Shown here: positions 10,456-20,741 of the stretch, piece after piece
How positions within the stretch are numbered: the stretch's first letter is position 1
Layout of the letters: every line of letters begins with the position of its first letter
NCBI GenBank assembly: GCA_016182905.1
Contig: JACPFR010000022.1
Span: forward strand, 1 to 38,848
From: Elusimicrobiota bacterium
GTDB taxonomy: Bacteria; Elusimicrobiota; Elusimicrobia; UBA1565; UBA9628
Direction: 5' to 3'
Length of the DNA: 38,848 nucleotides
Program-made: the position numbers and the translations under genes
The notes under the pieces: model-generated
The model's database searches: none
Told to the model about the DNA's origin: nothing
The model's input: the letters and a program-made list of their open reading frames with translations, nothing else

Positions 10456-11964
10456 CTATGCGGCTTCGGAGGCGATGCGGCACGCGTTGGCCATCACCGC
10501 GTAGGTGAAGGTCGCCGCGGGGATCGAGGGAAGGACCGAGGAGTCGACGAGGTGGATCCGCTCGTGGCCGTGAAGGCGTCCCGCGGAGTCCGTCTGCCAC
10601 GCTCCGGGCGTCTTCTTCATCGGGAACGAGCCGCCGGCGTGGTTTCCTTCGCCGGGAAGGCCGACCTTTCGCAGGAAAGACAGGGGAGTGAAGCCCAGAT
10701 CGGCGGAATGGCGGGCGATCTTGGCGGCCACGCGCCGGACGGCGGCCTTCGTCGCCGAGGCGTCTGCGGCCTTCACGGTGAGGCGGCAGTCCTCTCCGCG
10801 GCCCTCGGCGGTGATCCTGACCGGGATGCCTTCGTCGGAGTGCAGGTAGCCCTGGATGGCGAGCAGACGCGGCGCGAAATGCCTCACGACGGCGCCGGAG
10901 AGGGGGCCGGCCCAAGCCGCGGCGCTCTCGAGGCGCTCGGCGATGACCTCGTTGTGGCCGTAGACCTGAAGATGGACCGGATGCGTCGAGACCTCCTTAT
11001 CCTCGAGCTCCAGATAGACCTGGGCCAAGGTGTGGAGGCGTTCCTCGGGGGCGCCGGGAACGCCGCGGTCGAGAAGAAGAGGCAGCACGAAGTAGGGCTG
11101 CGACAGCAAAGGAAGGCCCTCTGCCGGAGCGCCGAATGACCCGCACACCAAGCGCGTCGTGGCCAGCGGGCCGCAGGCGAGGAACGCCTTCTCGCCGTCG
11201 TAGACCGTCCGCGACGCGCCTTCACGCGCGGCATGCAGGCGGAGGCCGTCGGGGCGATCCTCGATCGACAGGACCCGCACGCCGCCGCGATACTCGAACC
11301 CCGGACGCTTCTTCAACGCCTCGACGACGCGGGCCGCGCTCCAGATCGCGTCGCGCTCGCAGCCGGACAGGCAGGTCCCGTCGTATCGGCAGGCCGAGGC
11401 GTTCACCGCGTGACGGGCGCGTCCGAACGCGAAGCCGGAGCCCTGGAGAGCCTTGGCGTTCGACGAGAACCGGGCGAGGACGGACTGGGCCTGCAAGGAC
11501 GGGTTCAGCGGGGGAAGCGGCGGGGCGTAGTACGGGAATCGTTCGGCCAGGCCGTCGGCGGCTCCGGCTATTCCCAGGATCGCGGCGGCTTTCTTATAAT
11601 GATCATGGAGCGCGGCCGCCGGGAAAGGCCAGTCCGCGATTTCGCCGTCCGGAAAAGGCAGGACCGACGCTCCCCAGACGGCCGACAGGCCGCCCTTGCC
11701 GCCGGAGGCGAGGCATTTCGTGCCCTTTTGGATCAGGCCCGCCTCCCGGTCCGTCATGTAGGGGTAAGACGAGCCGAAGACGAGCTTTCGCGCGGGGTCG
11801 TCTCCGGCCTCCGCATGTCCGGAATACTGAAAATACCGGGAGGACTGACACCTTTCGGGTTCGAGCTCGCGGCCGATGTCGAGCATCAGGACCGGCTTGC
11901 CCGCGTCGAGCAGAGCCGAGGCCGCGGCGACTCCGGAGGGACCCGAGCCGACGACGATGTTCAT
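10456..11964 (-). CDS. GMC-type FAD-dependent oxidoreductase
   Basis: 502 residues. The N-terminal FAD-binding Rossmann motif is VVGSGPSG (residues 4-11). The C-terminus has GMC-family features, GNHAGGSFPMKK and VDSSVLPSIPAATFTYAVMA, the latter contacting FAD in relatives. Around residue 195 a partial cysteine cluster reads CRYDGTCLSGC; related GMC proteins carry a fuller C-x2-C-G-x-C-x3-C pattern, and here the second Cys is Asp. Such enzymes oxidise alcohols or sugars, with an unknown acceptor. A GGAG lies 6 nt before the ATG. It follows the glycosyltransferase by about 10 bp, suggesting that both act on one glycan or lipid-linked sugar; this is inference. Confidence 0.8.
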   Translation of the reverse strand: MNIVVGSGPSGVAAASALLDAGKPVLMLDIGRELEPERCQSSRYFQYSGHAEAGDDPARKLVFGSSYPYMTDREAGLIQKGTKCLASGGKGGLSAVWGASVLPFPDGEIADWPFPAAALHDHYKKAAAILGIAGAADGLAERFPYYAPPLPPLNPSLQAQSVLARFSSNAKALQGSGFAFGRARHAVNASACRYDGTCLSGCERDAIWSAARVVEALKKRPGFEYRGGVRVLSIEDRPDGLRLHAAREGASRTVYDGEKAFLACGPLATTRLVCGSFGAPAEGLPLLSQPYFVLPLLLDRGVPGAPEERLHTLAQVYLELEDKEVSTHPVHLQVYGHNEVIAERLESAAAWAGPLSGAVVRHFAPRLLAIQGYLHSDEGIPVRITAEGRGEDCRLTVKAADASATKAAVRRVAAKIARHSADLGFTPLSFLRKVGLPGEGNHAGGSFPMKKTPGAWQTDSAGRLHGHERIHLVDSSVLPSIPAATFTYAVMANACRIASEAA

Positions 11965-11974
11965 CCGCGCTCCG

Positions 11975-12850
11975 CTACGGGCGCCACTGCCCGTGCATGC
12001 GCATCGAGTCGAGCACGCAGCCGGCCGTGAAGGCGAACAGCGCGCCGAAGGAGGCGACCGCCGAGCAGAGGACGAGGAGAGGCGCGCCGAGGTTCACGGC
12101 CAGGGCGAACAGGACGACCGCCTTCAGCGCGAGGAGCAGGGCGAGGGTCACGAACAGCTTGAGCGGGTTGTAGATGATCATGACCTGGGTCATGAGCTGG
12201 AGCGTGCGCAGGATGTCGCGGAAGGGCTTCACCTTCGAGTGGCCGCCGGAGCGGGCGCGGAACTCGATGGGCATGTACTTCACGAAGCGGCCCTGCATCA
12301 GGAAGGAGAGGGTCATCGTCGTCGTGAACGAATAGCCGAGGCAGCGGACCAGCGCCTGCTGGTCGACGAGGGACTTGCGCACGAGCCTCAGCCCGGAGTT
12401 CGCGTCCGGCACCTGCTCTCCGGAGACGAAGTTCGCGAGCCTCAGGTACACCCAGCGCAGGAACGCCTTCGTCGGCGTGCCCCAGAAATGGGCTCCTTCG
12501 CGCGCGCCGATGACGAGGTCGAAGTCGGGCGCGTAGTCGAGCAGCTTCAGGATCTCGGAAGGGGGGTAGGAGCCGTCCGCGTCGATCATCAGCACCCACT
12601 CGTGCCGGGCGGCCTGGATGCCGGTCAGCAGGGCGCGGCCGTAGCCGCCGTTCGTCGGGTGCGAGATGACGCGGGCGTGCGCGGGGTTGACGGCCTTCGC
12701 GGTCCCGTCGGCGGAGCCGTCGTCGACGACGAGGATCTCGAACTCGAGGCCGCGCTTCTTGAGCTCGGCGTGCAGGTCGGCCATCACCGGGCCGATGGCC
12801 TCGGCCTCGTTGTACGCGGGGACGACGACGCTGACCGTGAGGGCGCTCAT
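11975..12850 (-). CDS. Family 2 glycosyltransferase with two C-terminal membrane segments
   Basis: 291 residues. The GT-A domain shows VVVPAYNEAEAIG, VVDDGSADG near residue 43, a GGYGRALLTGI segment and the metal-binding DADGS near residue 93, as in dolichyl/polyprenyl-phosphate mannosyl- or glucosyltransferases. Two hydrophobic segments (about 220-245 and 250-275) anchor it in the inner membrane. It probably transfers a sugar from a nucleotide donor to a polyprenyl phosphate. It starts 12 bp after the tlpA stop with AGGA 7 nt upstream; the same bases also read TAGGAT 6 nt before the ATG, so it could have its own leaderless promoter. Confidence 0.85.
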   Translation of the reverse strand: MSALTVSVVVPAYNEAEAIGPVMADLHAELKKRGLEFEILVVDDGSADGTAKAVNPAHARVISHPTNGGYGRALLTGIQAARHEWVLMIDADGSYPPSEILKLLDYAPDFDLVIGAREGAHFWGTPTKAFLRWVYLRLANFVSGEQVPDANSGLRLVRKSLVDQQALVRCLGYSFTTTMTLSFLMQGRFVKYMPIEFRARSGGHSKVKPFRDILRTLQLMTQVMIIYNPLKLFVTLALLLALKAVVLFALAVNLGAPLLVLCSAVASFGALFAFTAGCVLDSMRMHGQWRP

Positions 12851-12862
12851 GCGATTATCCTA

Positions 12863-13357
12863 CTACTTCGCGAGGGCGGCTTCGACTTCGGCGCCGAGCT
12901 TGTCGATCGACTTGGAGCCGAACTTCCGCGAGAGGACCTTGCCGTCGCGGCCGATGAGGTAGGCGGTGGGCAGACCCGGCACGACCCAGCCTTTCGGGGC
13001 GGTCTCGCCGCCGTTGAGGAGGACGGGGTAGTTGATCTTGGCGCGCTTGGCGAAGGGCGCGACGGCCTCCGTCTCATCGTCCATCGACACGCCGAGGATG
13101 ACGAAGCCCTTGGGGCCGAGGGTCTCCTGCAGCTTCACGAGCTCCGGGATCTCCGCCTTGCACGGGTCGCACCAGGTGGCCCAGAAGTCCACGAGCACGA
13201 CCTTGCCCTTGTGATCGGCCAGCGAGACCGTGTTCCCGTCGAGCGTCTTGCCGGCCAGCGCGGCGGCGGCTTCGGGGGCGCCCGCGGGCGCGGACGGCGT
13301 GCACGCCCAGAAGAGGGCGGCGGCCGCGACGACGGTCCAGCGCGCGATATCCTTCAT
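12863..13357 (-). CDS. TlpA/ResA-type periplasmic thiol-disulfide reductase
   Basis: 164 residues. An N-terminal hydrophobic segment ends in FWAC (Cys19), which could be a non-canonical lipoprotein site. A thioredoxin fold of the AhpC/TSA-Redoxin type follows, with WATWCDPCK (Cys63 and Cys66), the cis-Pro region GLPTAYLIG and a terminal GRDGKVL strand. The ATG at 13357 overlaps the ccdA stop by one base (TGATG), so the two are coupled. CcdA would supply electrons from cytoplasmic thioredoxin and this protein would pass them to periplasmic targets. The likely target is the MsrB-MsrA fusion encoded divergently. Confidence 0.9.
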   Translation of the reverse strand: MKDIARWTVVAAAALFWACTPSAPAGAPEAAAALAGKTLDGNTVSLADHKGKVVLVDFWATWCDPCKAEIPELVKLQETLGPKGFVILGVSMDDETEAVAPFAKRAKINYPVLLNGGETAPKGWVVPGLPTAYLIGRDGKVLSRKFGSKSIDKLGAEVEAALAK

Positions 13358-14091
13358 CACATCAGGAACCGATCCAGGAATTTCGGGGTGAAGCGGTTGA
13401 GCATCGAGAGCTTGTCGAGGAAGATCAGCAGGCCGATGGCGATGAGCAGGACTCCGGCGGCGATCTCCCCCGCGCGGATGTGCTTCTTGTAGCGCGTGAA
13501 GAAGCGCATGAAGCGCGTGACGGCGAAGCCGGTGAGCACGAACGGGATGCCGAGGCCCAGGGAGTACACGAGCAGCAAGGTCATGCCCTGGCCGACGGTC
13601 TCGCGCGTCGCGGCGATCGCGAGTATGCCCGACAGAATCGGCCCGATGCACGGGGTCCAGCCGAAGGCGAAGGCCAGGCCCATGAAGAAGGAGCCCACGT
13701 AGCCGGCCTTGAACGCCGAGGTGTCCGCGCGCTTCTGGTAGTACAGCCACTTGATCGGCAGCAGCCCGGTCAGGTGCAGGCCGAACAGGATGACGACCGC
13801 GCCGGCGACCTTGCTGACGACCGGGGCCTGCTCGGCCAGCACGCGACCGACCGTGGTCGCGGTCGCGCCGAGCAAGGTGAAGATCAGCGAGAAGCCGGCG
13901 ACGAAGCACAACGACTCCCAGCCCGCGTGGCGCAGGCGGGTATCGTCGTCGCCTCCCGCCGACAGCTCCTCGAGCGTCAGGCCGGACATGAACGAGATGT
14001 AGCCCGGCACGAGGGGAAGGACGCACGGGGAGAGGAAGGACACCAGGCCGCCCAGAAACGCCGCTCCGAAACCGACCGTTCCATTTCCCAT
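13357..14091 (-). CDS. ccdA: CcdA-type transmembrane electron carrier
   Basis: 244 residues, six predicted membrane helices. The two redox cysteines lie in the family motifs SPCVLPL (Cys23) and TPCIGP (Cys148). The protein carries reducing equivalents from cytoplasmic thioredoxin across the inner membrane to periplasmic thioredoxin-like proteins. It is directly followed, with a one-base overlap, by the TlpA-like gene. An extended -10 (TGA TAGGAT, 14106-14098 minus) ends 6 nt before the ATG, so it is probably leaderless. The promoter is back to back with that of the Msr gene. Cytochrome c maturation genes are not in view, so its role here is more likely thiol supply. Confidence 0.93.
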   Translation of the reverse strand: MGNGTVGFGAAFLGGLVSFLSPCVLPLVPGYISFMSGLTLEELSAGGDDDTRLRHAGWESLCFVAGFSLIFTLLGATATTVGRVLAEQAPVVSKVAGAVVILFGLHLTGLLPIKWLYYQKRADTSAFKAGYVGSFFMGLAFAFGWTPCIGPILSGILAIAATRETVGQGMTLLLVYSLGLGIPFVLTGFAVTRFMRFFTRYKKHIRAGEIAAGVLLIAIGLLIFLDKLSMLNRFTPKFLDRFLM

Positions 14092-14097
14092 TTTTTC

Positions 14098-14161
14098 ATC
14101 CTATCATTTCGCCCCGGGCTGTAATCCAGGCGGGCCGGCCTTCACTCATGAGTGATATGAT
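14098..14161. promoter_or_regulatory. Divergent promoters of ccdA-tlpA and msrBA
   Basis: On the minus strand TGATAGGAT ends 6 nt before the ccdA ATG. On the plus strand TGATATGAT (14153-14161) ends 7 nt before the ATG at 14169. Both are extended -10 boxes without a Shine-Dalgarno. The plus-strand one decides the msrBA start, because the ATG at 14148 would lie upstream of the transcript. Confidence 0.55.
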
Positions 14162-14168
14162 GAACCGA

Positions 14169-15230
14169 ATGATGACAAGCCTCGTCGCCGTGATGCTGTT
14201 CTCGTCGGCTACCGTTCACGCCGCGCCGGCCCCCCATAAGAAGGAGAGGAAAATGACCTACTCGAAGCCTTCCAAGGAAGAGCTCAAGAAAACGCTCACC
14301 CCGGAGCAGTTCGCCGTGGTGTGCAACGCGGCCACCGAGCCGCCCTTCCAGAACGCCTACTGGAACAACCACGAGGCCGGCCTCTACGTGGACATCGCCA
14401 GCGGCGAGCCCTTGTTCTCCTCCACGGACAAGTTCGACTCCGGCACGGGCTGGCCCAGCTTCACCAAGCCGATCGAGCCGGAGAACGTCGTCGAGAGGAA
14501 GGACCGGGAGTTCGGCATGGTCCGCACCGAGGTGCGCTCCAAGCACGGCGACAGCCACCTGGGCCACGTCTTCGACGACGGCCCCAAGGACAAGGGCGGC
14601 CTGCGCTTCTGCATCAACTCGGCGTCCCTGCGCTTCATCCCGGTCGCCAAGCTCGAGGCCGAGGGCTACGGCCGCTACCTGCCCCTGTTCAACAAGGTGG
14701 AGGTCGCGCGCAAGGCGCAGGCCAAGGCCGCTCCCGCCAAGACCGAGACGGTCGAGCTGGCGGGCGGCTGCTTCTGGGGCATGCAGCACATCCTGCGCAA
14801 GATTCCCGGCGTGCTGTCCACCGACGTCGGCTACGCCGGCGGTCAGGTCAAGAACGCGACCTACCGCAACCACGAGGGCCACGCCGAGGCCGTGCGCGTC
14901 GTCTACGACCCGGCCAAGCTCCCCTTCGAGCAGCTTCTGCGCTGGTACTTCCGCATGCACGACCCGACGACGAAGGACCGCCAGGGCAACGACCGCGGCT
15001 CGTCCTACCGCTCCGCGATCTTCTACCACACCGACGCCCAACGGAAGACGGCCGAGGTCTTCATCGACCGCTTGAATAAGAAAGGGAAATGGGGCGCGTC
15101 CATCGTCACCGAGGTGACCAAGGCCGACCAGTACTGGAAGGCCGAAGAGGACCACCAGGACTACCTGCAGAAGCGGCCGGACGGCTACACCTGCCACTTC
15201 CTGCGGCCCGAATCCGTCCTCGGCGACTGA
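14169..15230 (+). CDS. msrAB: Exported MsrB-MsrA fusion, peptide methionine sulfoxide reductase
   Basis: 353 residues from the ATG at 14169. A signal peptide ([17 protein letters not shown]) directs export. The MsrB domain comes first (about residues 30-170), with [19 protein letters not shown] and the catalytic Cys148 in RFCINSAS. It lacks the zinc-binding CxxC pairs (SGEPLF replaces one). The MsrA domain follows, with GGCFWG (Cys201) and GYAGG. Together they repair both R- and S-methionine sulfoxides in oxidised proteins. Neisserial PilB is the analogue, where a TlpA-like domain is fused on; here the TlpA and CcdA genes are separate and divergent. An in-frame ATG at 14148 is the alternative start. 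Confidence 0.95.
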   Translation: MMTSLVAVMLFSSATVHAAPAPHKKERKMTYSKPSKEELKKTLTPEQFAVVCNAATEPPFQNAYWNNHEAGLYVDIASGEPLFSSTDKFDSGTGWPSFTKPIEPENVVERKDREFGMVRTEVRSKHGDSHLGHVFDDGPKDKGGLRFCINSASLRFIPVAKLEAEGYGRYLPLFNKVEVARKAQAKAAPAKTETVELAGGCFWGMQHILRKIPGVLSTDVGYAGGQVKNATYRNHEGHAEAVRVVYDPAKLPFEQLLRWYFRMHDPTTKDRQGNDRGSSYRSAIFYHTDAQRKTAEVFIDRLNKKGKWGASIVTEVTKADQYWKAEEDHQDYLQKRPDGYTCHFLRPESVLGD

Positions 15231-15234
15231 TAAA

Positions 15235-15312
15235 GGTGTCAGGCATTCCACTATTTTCACTTTTCCGCTTGTTCGATCTGGAAAAAGTGAAAATAGTGGA
15301 ATGCCTGACACC
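15235..15312. repeat. Long intergenic hairpin, element 1
   Basis: Two perfect 30-nt inverted arms (15235-15264 and 15283-15312) flank an 18-nt loop. The outer ends read GGTGTCAGGC and GCCTGACACC; the inner arm is A/T-rich and unlike the other elements. It begins 4 bp after the msrAB stop. The outer ends recur at 34355-34429 and, in variant form, at 23332-23417. Confidence 0.9.
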
Positions 15313-15333
15313 AAAACCGCCGGGAAATAAGCC

Positions 15334-15361
15334 TTGACGGGCTAAAAAGCGGGGCTATACT
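15334..15361 (+). promoter_or_regulatory. Consensus promoter, leaderless start
   Basis: TTGACG (15334-15339), a 16-nt spacer and TATACT (15356-15361). The -10 ends 6 nt before the ATG at 15368, so the transcript should begin at the start codon. Confidence 0.75.
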
Positions 15362-15367
15362 TCGGGT

Positions 15368-16147
15368 ATGGCCCCGCTTTTCGCGCCCCTCGGCCTGGCC
15401 TTCCTGCTGGCGTCCGCTCCCGCCCTCGCGCAGACCGCGAAAGGGCCCCGGCCGGCCTCGGACATCGCGGCGTACCTGGCCACGGTCAACGACTCCCGCC
15501 GGTTCGGCGGCGCGGCGGACGACGACACGAAGCTCGCCTCCGACACCGAACTCGCCGTGAAGGCCTACCAATACCTGCGAGGGGGCAAGGTGACGACCAA
15601 GGACGACCAGACCTTCGCCTCGGTCGGCTTCTTCCTGCGCACCGGCGACGCGAGCTTCAACCCGAACCGCGCCCAGACCGCGAAGCTCCGCGACAAGATC
15701 GACGGGACGGCGGGCCCCATTCTCCAGGTGGACGTCATCTACGAGGCCCTCGTCGCGACCGACGGCAACCTGACCTTGGCCTTCGGCAGCCTGGCCGAGC
15801 TGTTCTGCGCCCGCCGGGCGGAATACATCGCCAAGGTCGCCGACATGGACAAGCTCGCGGACGGCAAGAACTACTACCGCTACGCGGGCGCCTTCATCGG
15901 CCTTCACGGATGGGGCGCGCGCGTGGCCGGCATGGGCGGCGCCTACGCCAACATCGGCGGCAACCCGGTCGTGTACGCGGGCTACGAGGTCTACGACGCC
16001 TGGAAGTCCTATTTCACGACGGGGAAGATGAAGGGCATCGACACCCTGAAGACCTTGGGCCCCGACGGCAACGGGAACATCGTAGACAAGGGCGGCCAGC
16101 TCCACATCGGCTACTCCGCCGCCGAATCCTTGCGCGGCAAGTTTTAG
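15368..16147 (+). CDS. Exported protein of unknown function
   Basis: 259 residues. A signal peptide (hydrophobic residues 3-21, cleavage near ALAQT) is followed by a soluble domain. Visible features are helical segments (DTELAVKAYQYLRGG, KLRDKIDGTAGPILQVD) and a Gly/Tyr-rich C-terminal half (GWGARVAGMGGAYANIGGN, GYEVYDAWKSYF). I recognise no family. It has the strongest promoter among protein genes here, implying high expression, and no Shine-Dalgarno. The stop is 12 bp before fumC, which has its own -10 box. Confidence 0.75.
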   Translation: MAPLFAPLGLAFLLASAPALAQTAKGPRPASDIAAYLATVNDSRRFGGAADDDTKLASDTELAVKAYQYLRGGKVTTKDDQTFASVGFFLRTGDASFNPNRAQTAKLRDKIDGTAGPILQVDVIYEALVATDGNLTLAFGSLAELFCARRAEYIAKVADMDKLADGKNYYRYAGAFIGLHGWGARVAGMGGAYANIGGNPVVYAGYEVYDAWKSYFTTGKMKGIDTLKTLGPDGNGNIVDKGGQLHIGYSAAESLRGKF

Positions 16148-16153
16148 TATCAT
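16148..16153 (+). promoter_or_regulatory. Possible -10 box of fumC
   Basis: TATCAT lies 6 nt before the fumC ATG and spans the end of the upstream gene's stop region. No clear -35 or Shine-Dalgarno is present. It fits the leaderless pattern of neighbouring genes. Confidence 0.4.
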
Positions 16154-16159
16154 CGGGGC

Positions 16160-17563
<1,404 letters not shown>

Positions 17564-17581
17564 CCGAGCATATGCGAGGAA

Positions 17582-17614
17582 ATAGTCGCGTCGATCGCCT
17601 TAGGAGGCGACTAT
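17582..17614 (+). promoter_or_regulatory. Hairpin enclosing the ribosome binding site of the kinase gene
   Basis: ATAGTCGC (17582-17589) is the exact complement of GCGACTAT (17607-17614). The 8-bp stem reaches into the ATG, and most of the AGGAGG (17602-17607) lies in the loop. Folding of the message could hide the start site. This is a sequence observation with an inferred role. Confidence 0.4.
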
Positions 17615-18278
17615 GATGACCAAGGGCGAGCAGGAGCTGCTGCGCCGGGCCGCGTCCGTCATCGGCCACGACCTGCGCAACCCGCTGGCCGTGATCAACA
17701 ACTCCGCGTACTTCGTCCGCGCGAAGCTGGGCCAGGCCAAGCTCGATCCGAAGGTCGAGAAGCACCTGAAGATCATCGAGAGCGAGATCGCGCGCGCCGA
17801 CAAGCTCATCGGCGACATGCTCACCTTCTCGCGCCCGTACGAGCCCGCCGCCGAGACCGTGCCGCTCGACTCCGTCGTCGGCGACGCGGTGGAGAGCTAC
17901 ACGGCGCCGGAAGGAGGGAAGGTCGACCTCAAGCTCGGGGCCAAGGGCGTCAGCGGCAAGTTCGACGGCAAGGCGATCGGCGACGCCGTCAAGCGCCTGC
18001 TCGACAACGCCTTCGCCGCCCAGGACGAGAAGGGGACGGTCAAGGTCGCGACCTCGGCCGGCAAGGACGGCCTCGTGATCGCGGTGACCGACTCGGGCAA
18101 GGGCGTCGACCCGAAGATCGCCGACGTCATGTTCGAGGCCTTCATGACCACCAAGCCCAAGGGCATGGGGCTCGGCCTGGCGCTGGCGCGCAAGTACCTC
18201 GAGGGCAACGGCGGGACGGTGGCGTACGAGACGAGCCCCAAGGGCTCCACCTTCCGGCTCCTGCTGCCCAAAGCTTAG
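17613..18278 (+). CDS. Small soluble sensor histidine kinase
   Basis: 221 residues. There is no membrane segment and no separate sensor domain. A HisKA dimerisation helix comes first, with phospho-acceptor His19 in IGHDLRNPLAV. An HATPase_c domain follows: N-box LLDNAFAA, G1 DSGKGVD, F-box region EAFMTTK and G2 GMGLGLALA. AGGAGG lies 5 nt before the first of two ATGs (17613 and 17616). No response regulator is adjacent, so it is an orphan kinase whose partner lies elsewhere. It could be a core kinase working with a separate sensor protein. Its stop is 55 bp before trpD. Confidence 0.9.
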   Translation: MMTKGEQELLRRAASVIGHDLRNPLAVINNSAYFVRAKLGQAKLDPKVEKHLKIIESEIARADKLIGDMLTFSRPYEPAAETVPLDSVVGDAVESYTAPEGGKVDLKLGAKGVSGKFDGKAIGDAVKRLLDNAFAAQDEKGTVKVATSAGKDGLVIAVTDSGKGVDPKIADVMFEAFMTTKPKGMGLGLALARKYLEGNGGTVAYETSPKGSTFRLLLPKA

Positions 18279-18296
18279 AGTCATCCCCGTAGGGGC

Positions 18297-18322
18297 GCCG
18301 ACTGTCGTCGACGACGGTCGGC
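18297..18322. promoter_or_regulatory. 26-bp near-perfect palindrome upstream of trpD
   Basis: Two 13-nt arms (18297-18309 and 18310-18322) are complementary except for one T-G pair, with no spacer. The centre reads GTCGTCGACGAC. It ends 11 bp before the trpD GTG. No T run follows, so it is a candidate operator or RNA element for trpDCF rather than a terminator. Confidence 0.5.
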
Positions 18323-18333
18323 TGGCGGAAAAT

Positions 18334-19345
<1,012 letters not shown>

Positions 19346-19353
<8 letters not shown>

Positions 19354-20146
19354 CCTCGGCATTCTCGGGAAGATCGGCGACCGCACCAAAGAGCGCGTCG
19401 CCCGCGAGAAGGCGGAGCGTCCGGTGGAGTGGCTTCGGACCCAGCCTCTGTACGATCACCCTCCGTTGTCGTTGAAAAAAGCGCTGTCGACGCCGGGCCC
19501 GCGGGTCATCGCCGAGGTGAAGTTCGTCTCTCCTTCCGAAGGGGTCTTGCGAAAAAACCCCTCCCCCGTCGAAGCCGCGAGGATCGCGGCGGCGTATGCT
19601 TCAGCCGGAGCCGCGGCGATATCCGTGCTCACCGAGCCGTATTTTTTCGGCGGCGACTATTCTTTTTTGGCCGGGGCCCGCGACAGCTGCCCGACCACTC
19701 CGTTGTTGATGAAGGACTTCATGATCGACGAGTACCAGTTCGAGGTCGCCCGCTCCATCGGCGCGGACGCCGTTCTGCTCATCGCCGCTTTGTTGGGTCC
19801 TCGACTCGGTCCCATGCACGGCGCCGCTAAATCTTTAGGTTTATCCGTTCTGATCGAAGTCCATGACGAAGCCGAAGCCGAGGCGGCGCTAGCCGCCGGC
19901 GGCGCTCTGATCGGCGTGAACAGCAGGGATCTCAGGACGTTGAAAGTCGATCTGGCCGTCGCCCGGCGTCTAGCTCCGTTGGTCTGCCTTCCTGAAATAA
20001 CCGCCGTCGCCGAGTCCGGCCTGCGCTCGCGCAGCGACCTCGATTCGTTATCGCCGTTGGGCTACCAAGGCTTCCTCATCGGCACCTCCTTCATGAAGCG
20101 CCCCGACCCCGGCTCAGCGTTGACGGAGTTCCTCCATGCGCATTAA
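19346..20146 (+). CDS. trpC: Indole-3-glycerol phosphate synthase
   Basis: 266 residues, a (beta/alpha)8 barrel that closes the indole ring. Catalytic and binding residues are present: Lys59 in EVKFVSPSEG, Lys123 in LMKDFMIDEYQ, Glu171 in VLIEVHDE, Asn192 in IGVNSRDL, and AESGL near the C-terminus. It overlaps trpD by 8 bp and trpF by 11 bp, so translation is coupled. Third-position A/T use is visibly higher here than in trpD and trpF. A shorter relative lacking these residues lies at 37105-37632. Confidence 0.96.
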
Positions 20147-20726
20147 AGTCTGCGGCGTCACCCGCCCCCAGGACGCCCGCCTCGCCGCCAAGCTCGGCGC
20201 CTGGGCCGTCGGCATGATCTTCGTCCCCAACACCCCGCGCTACCTCCTTCCTTCGAAGGCCCGCCGCGTGCGCGCCGCCATCCCCAAGGGCGTCCTCGCC
20301 GTCGGCGTCTTCCGTCACGTCGCCGCCGAAGAGCTCCGCCGGGTCGTCCGCGAGCTGCGTCTGGACGCCGTCCAGATCTACGGGACCGCCCCCCGCGGCA
20401 TCGGCGTCCGTGTGATCCAGGCCGTGACCTTGGACGCCCGCCCCCTGCGCGGGAAGATGGTCCTCATCGAGCCCGCGCGCACCGACGCCGACCGCCGCGC
20501 CGGCCGCGGACCGTCCGCCCGCGCCCAGCGCAAGGCCTGGAAGACCGCCCGCTCCTGGCGCGCCACCGGTGCGCGCGTGATCCTGGCGGGAGGTCTCACC
20601 CCGGAGAACGCCGCCGCGGCCGCCGCCGCCGCCAAGCCCTGGGCCCTCGACGTCAGCTCCGGCGTGGAGAGCCGGCCCGGAGTCAAGAGCGCGCGCCTGC
20701 TGCGCGCGTTCTTCGCCGCGGACTAA
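20136..20726 (+). CDS. trpF: Phosphoribosylanthranilate isomerase
   Basis: 196 residues. It performs the Amadori rearrangement between the TrpD and TrpC steps. The catalytic Cys is in IKVCGVTRP (residue 6) and the catalytic Asp in WALDVSSGVES near the C-terminus. LAVGVFRH and VQIYG (commonly VQLHG) are recognisable family positions. The C-terminal half carries an unusually Arg/Ala-rich stretch (DRRAGRGPSARAQRKAWK). It ends only 15 bp from the stop of the convergent TonB receptor gene, with no terminator visible. Confidence 0.93.
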   Translation: MRIKVCGVTRPQDARLAAKLGAWAVGMIFVPNTPRYLLPSKARRVRAAIPKGVLAVGVFRHVAAEELRRVVRELRLDAVQIYGTAPRGIGVRVIQAVTLDARPLRGKMVLIEPARTDADRRAGRGPSARAQRKAWKTARSWRATGARVILAGGLTPENAAAAAAAAKPWALDVSSGVESRPGVKSARLLRAFFAAD

Positions 20727-20741
20727 GGATCCGTTCTCGCC

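Noticed and set aside
15235-15312. Hairpin element 1 as the intrinsic terminator of msrAB
   Set aside because: No T run follows on the plus strand, and the stem is far longer than a terminator needs. Related ends elsewhere show it is a repeat; it might still slow transcription.
15089-15337. Short frames reading through hairpin element 1 (for example with VSGIPLFSLF)
   Set aside because: They are translations of the repeat itself, with no start signal and no family.
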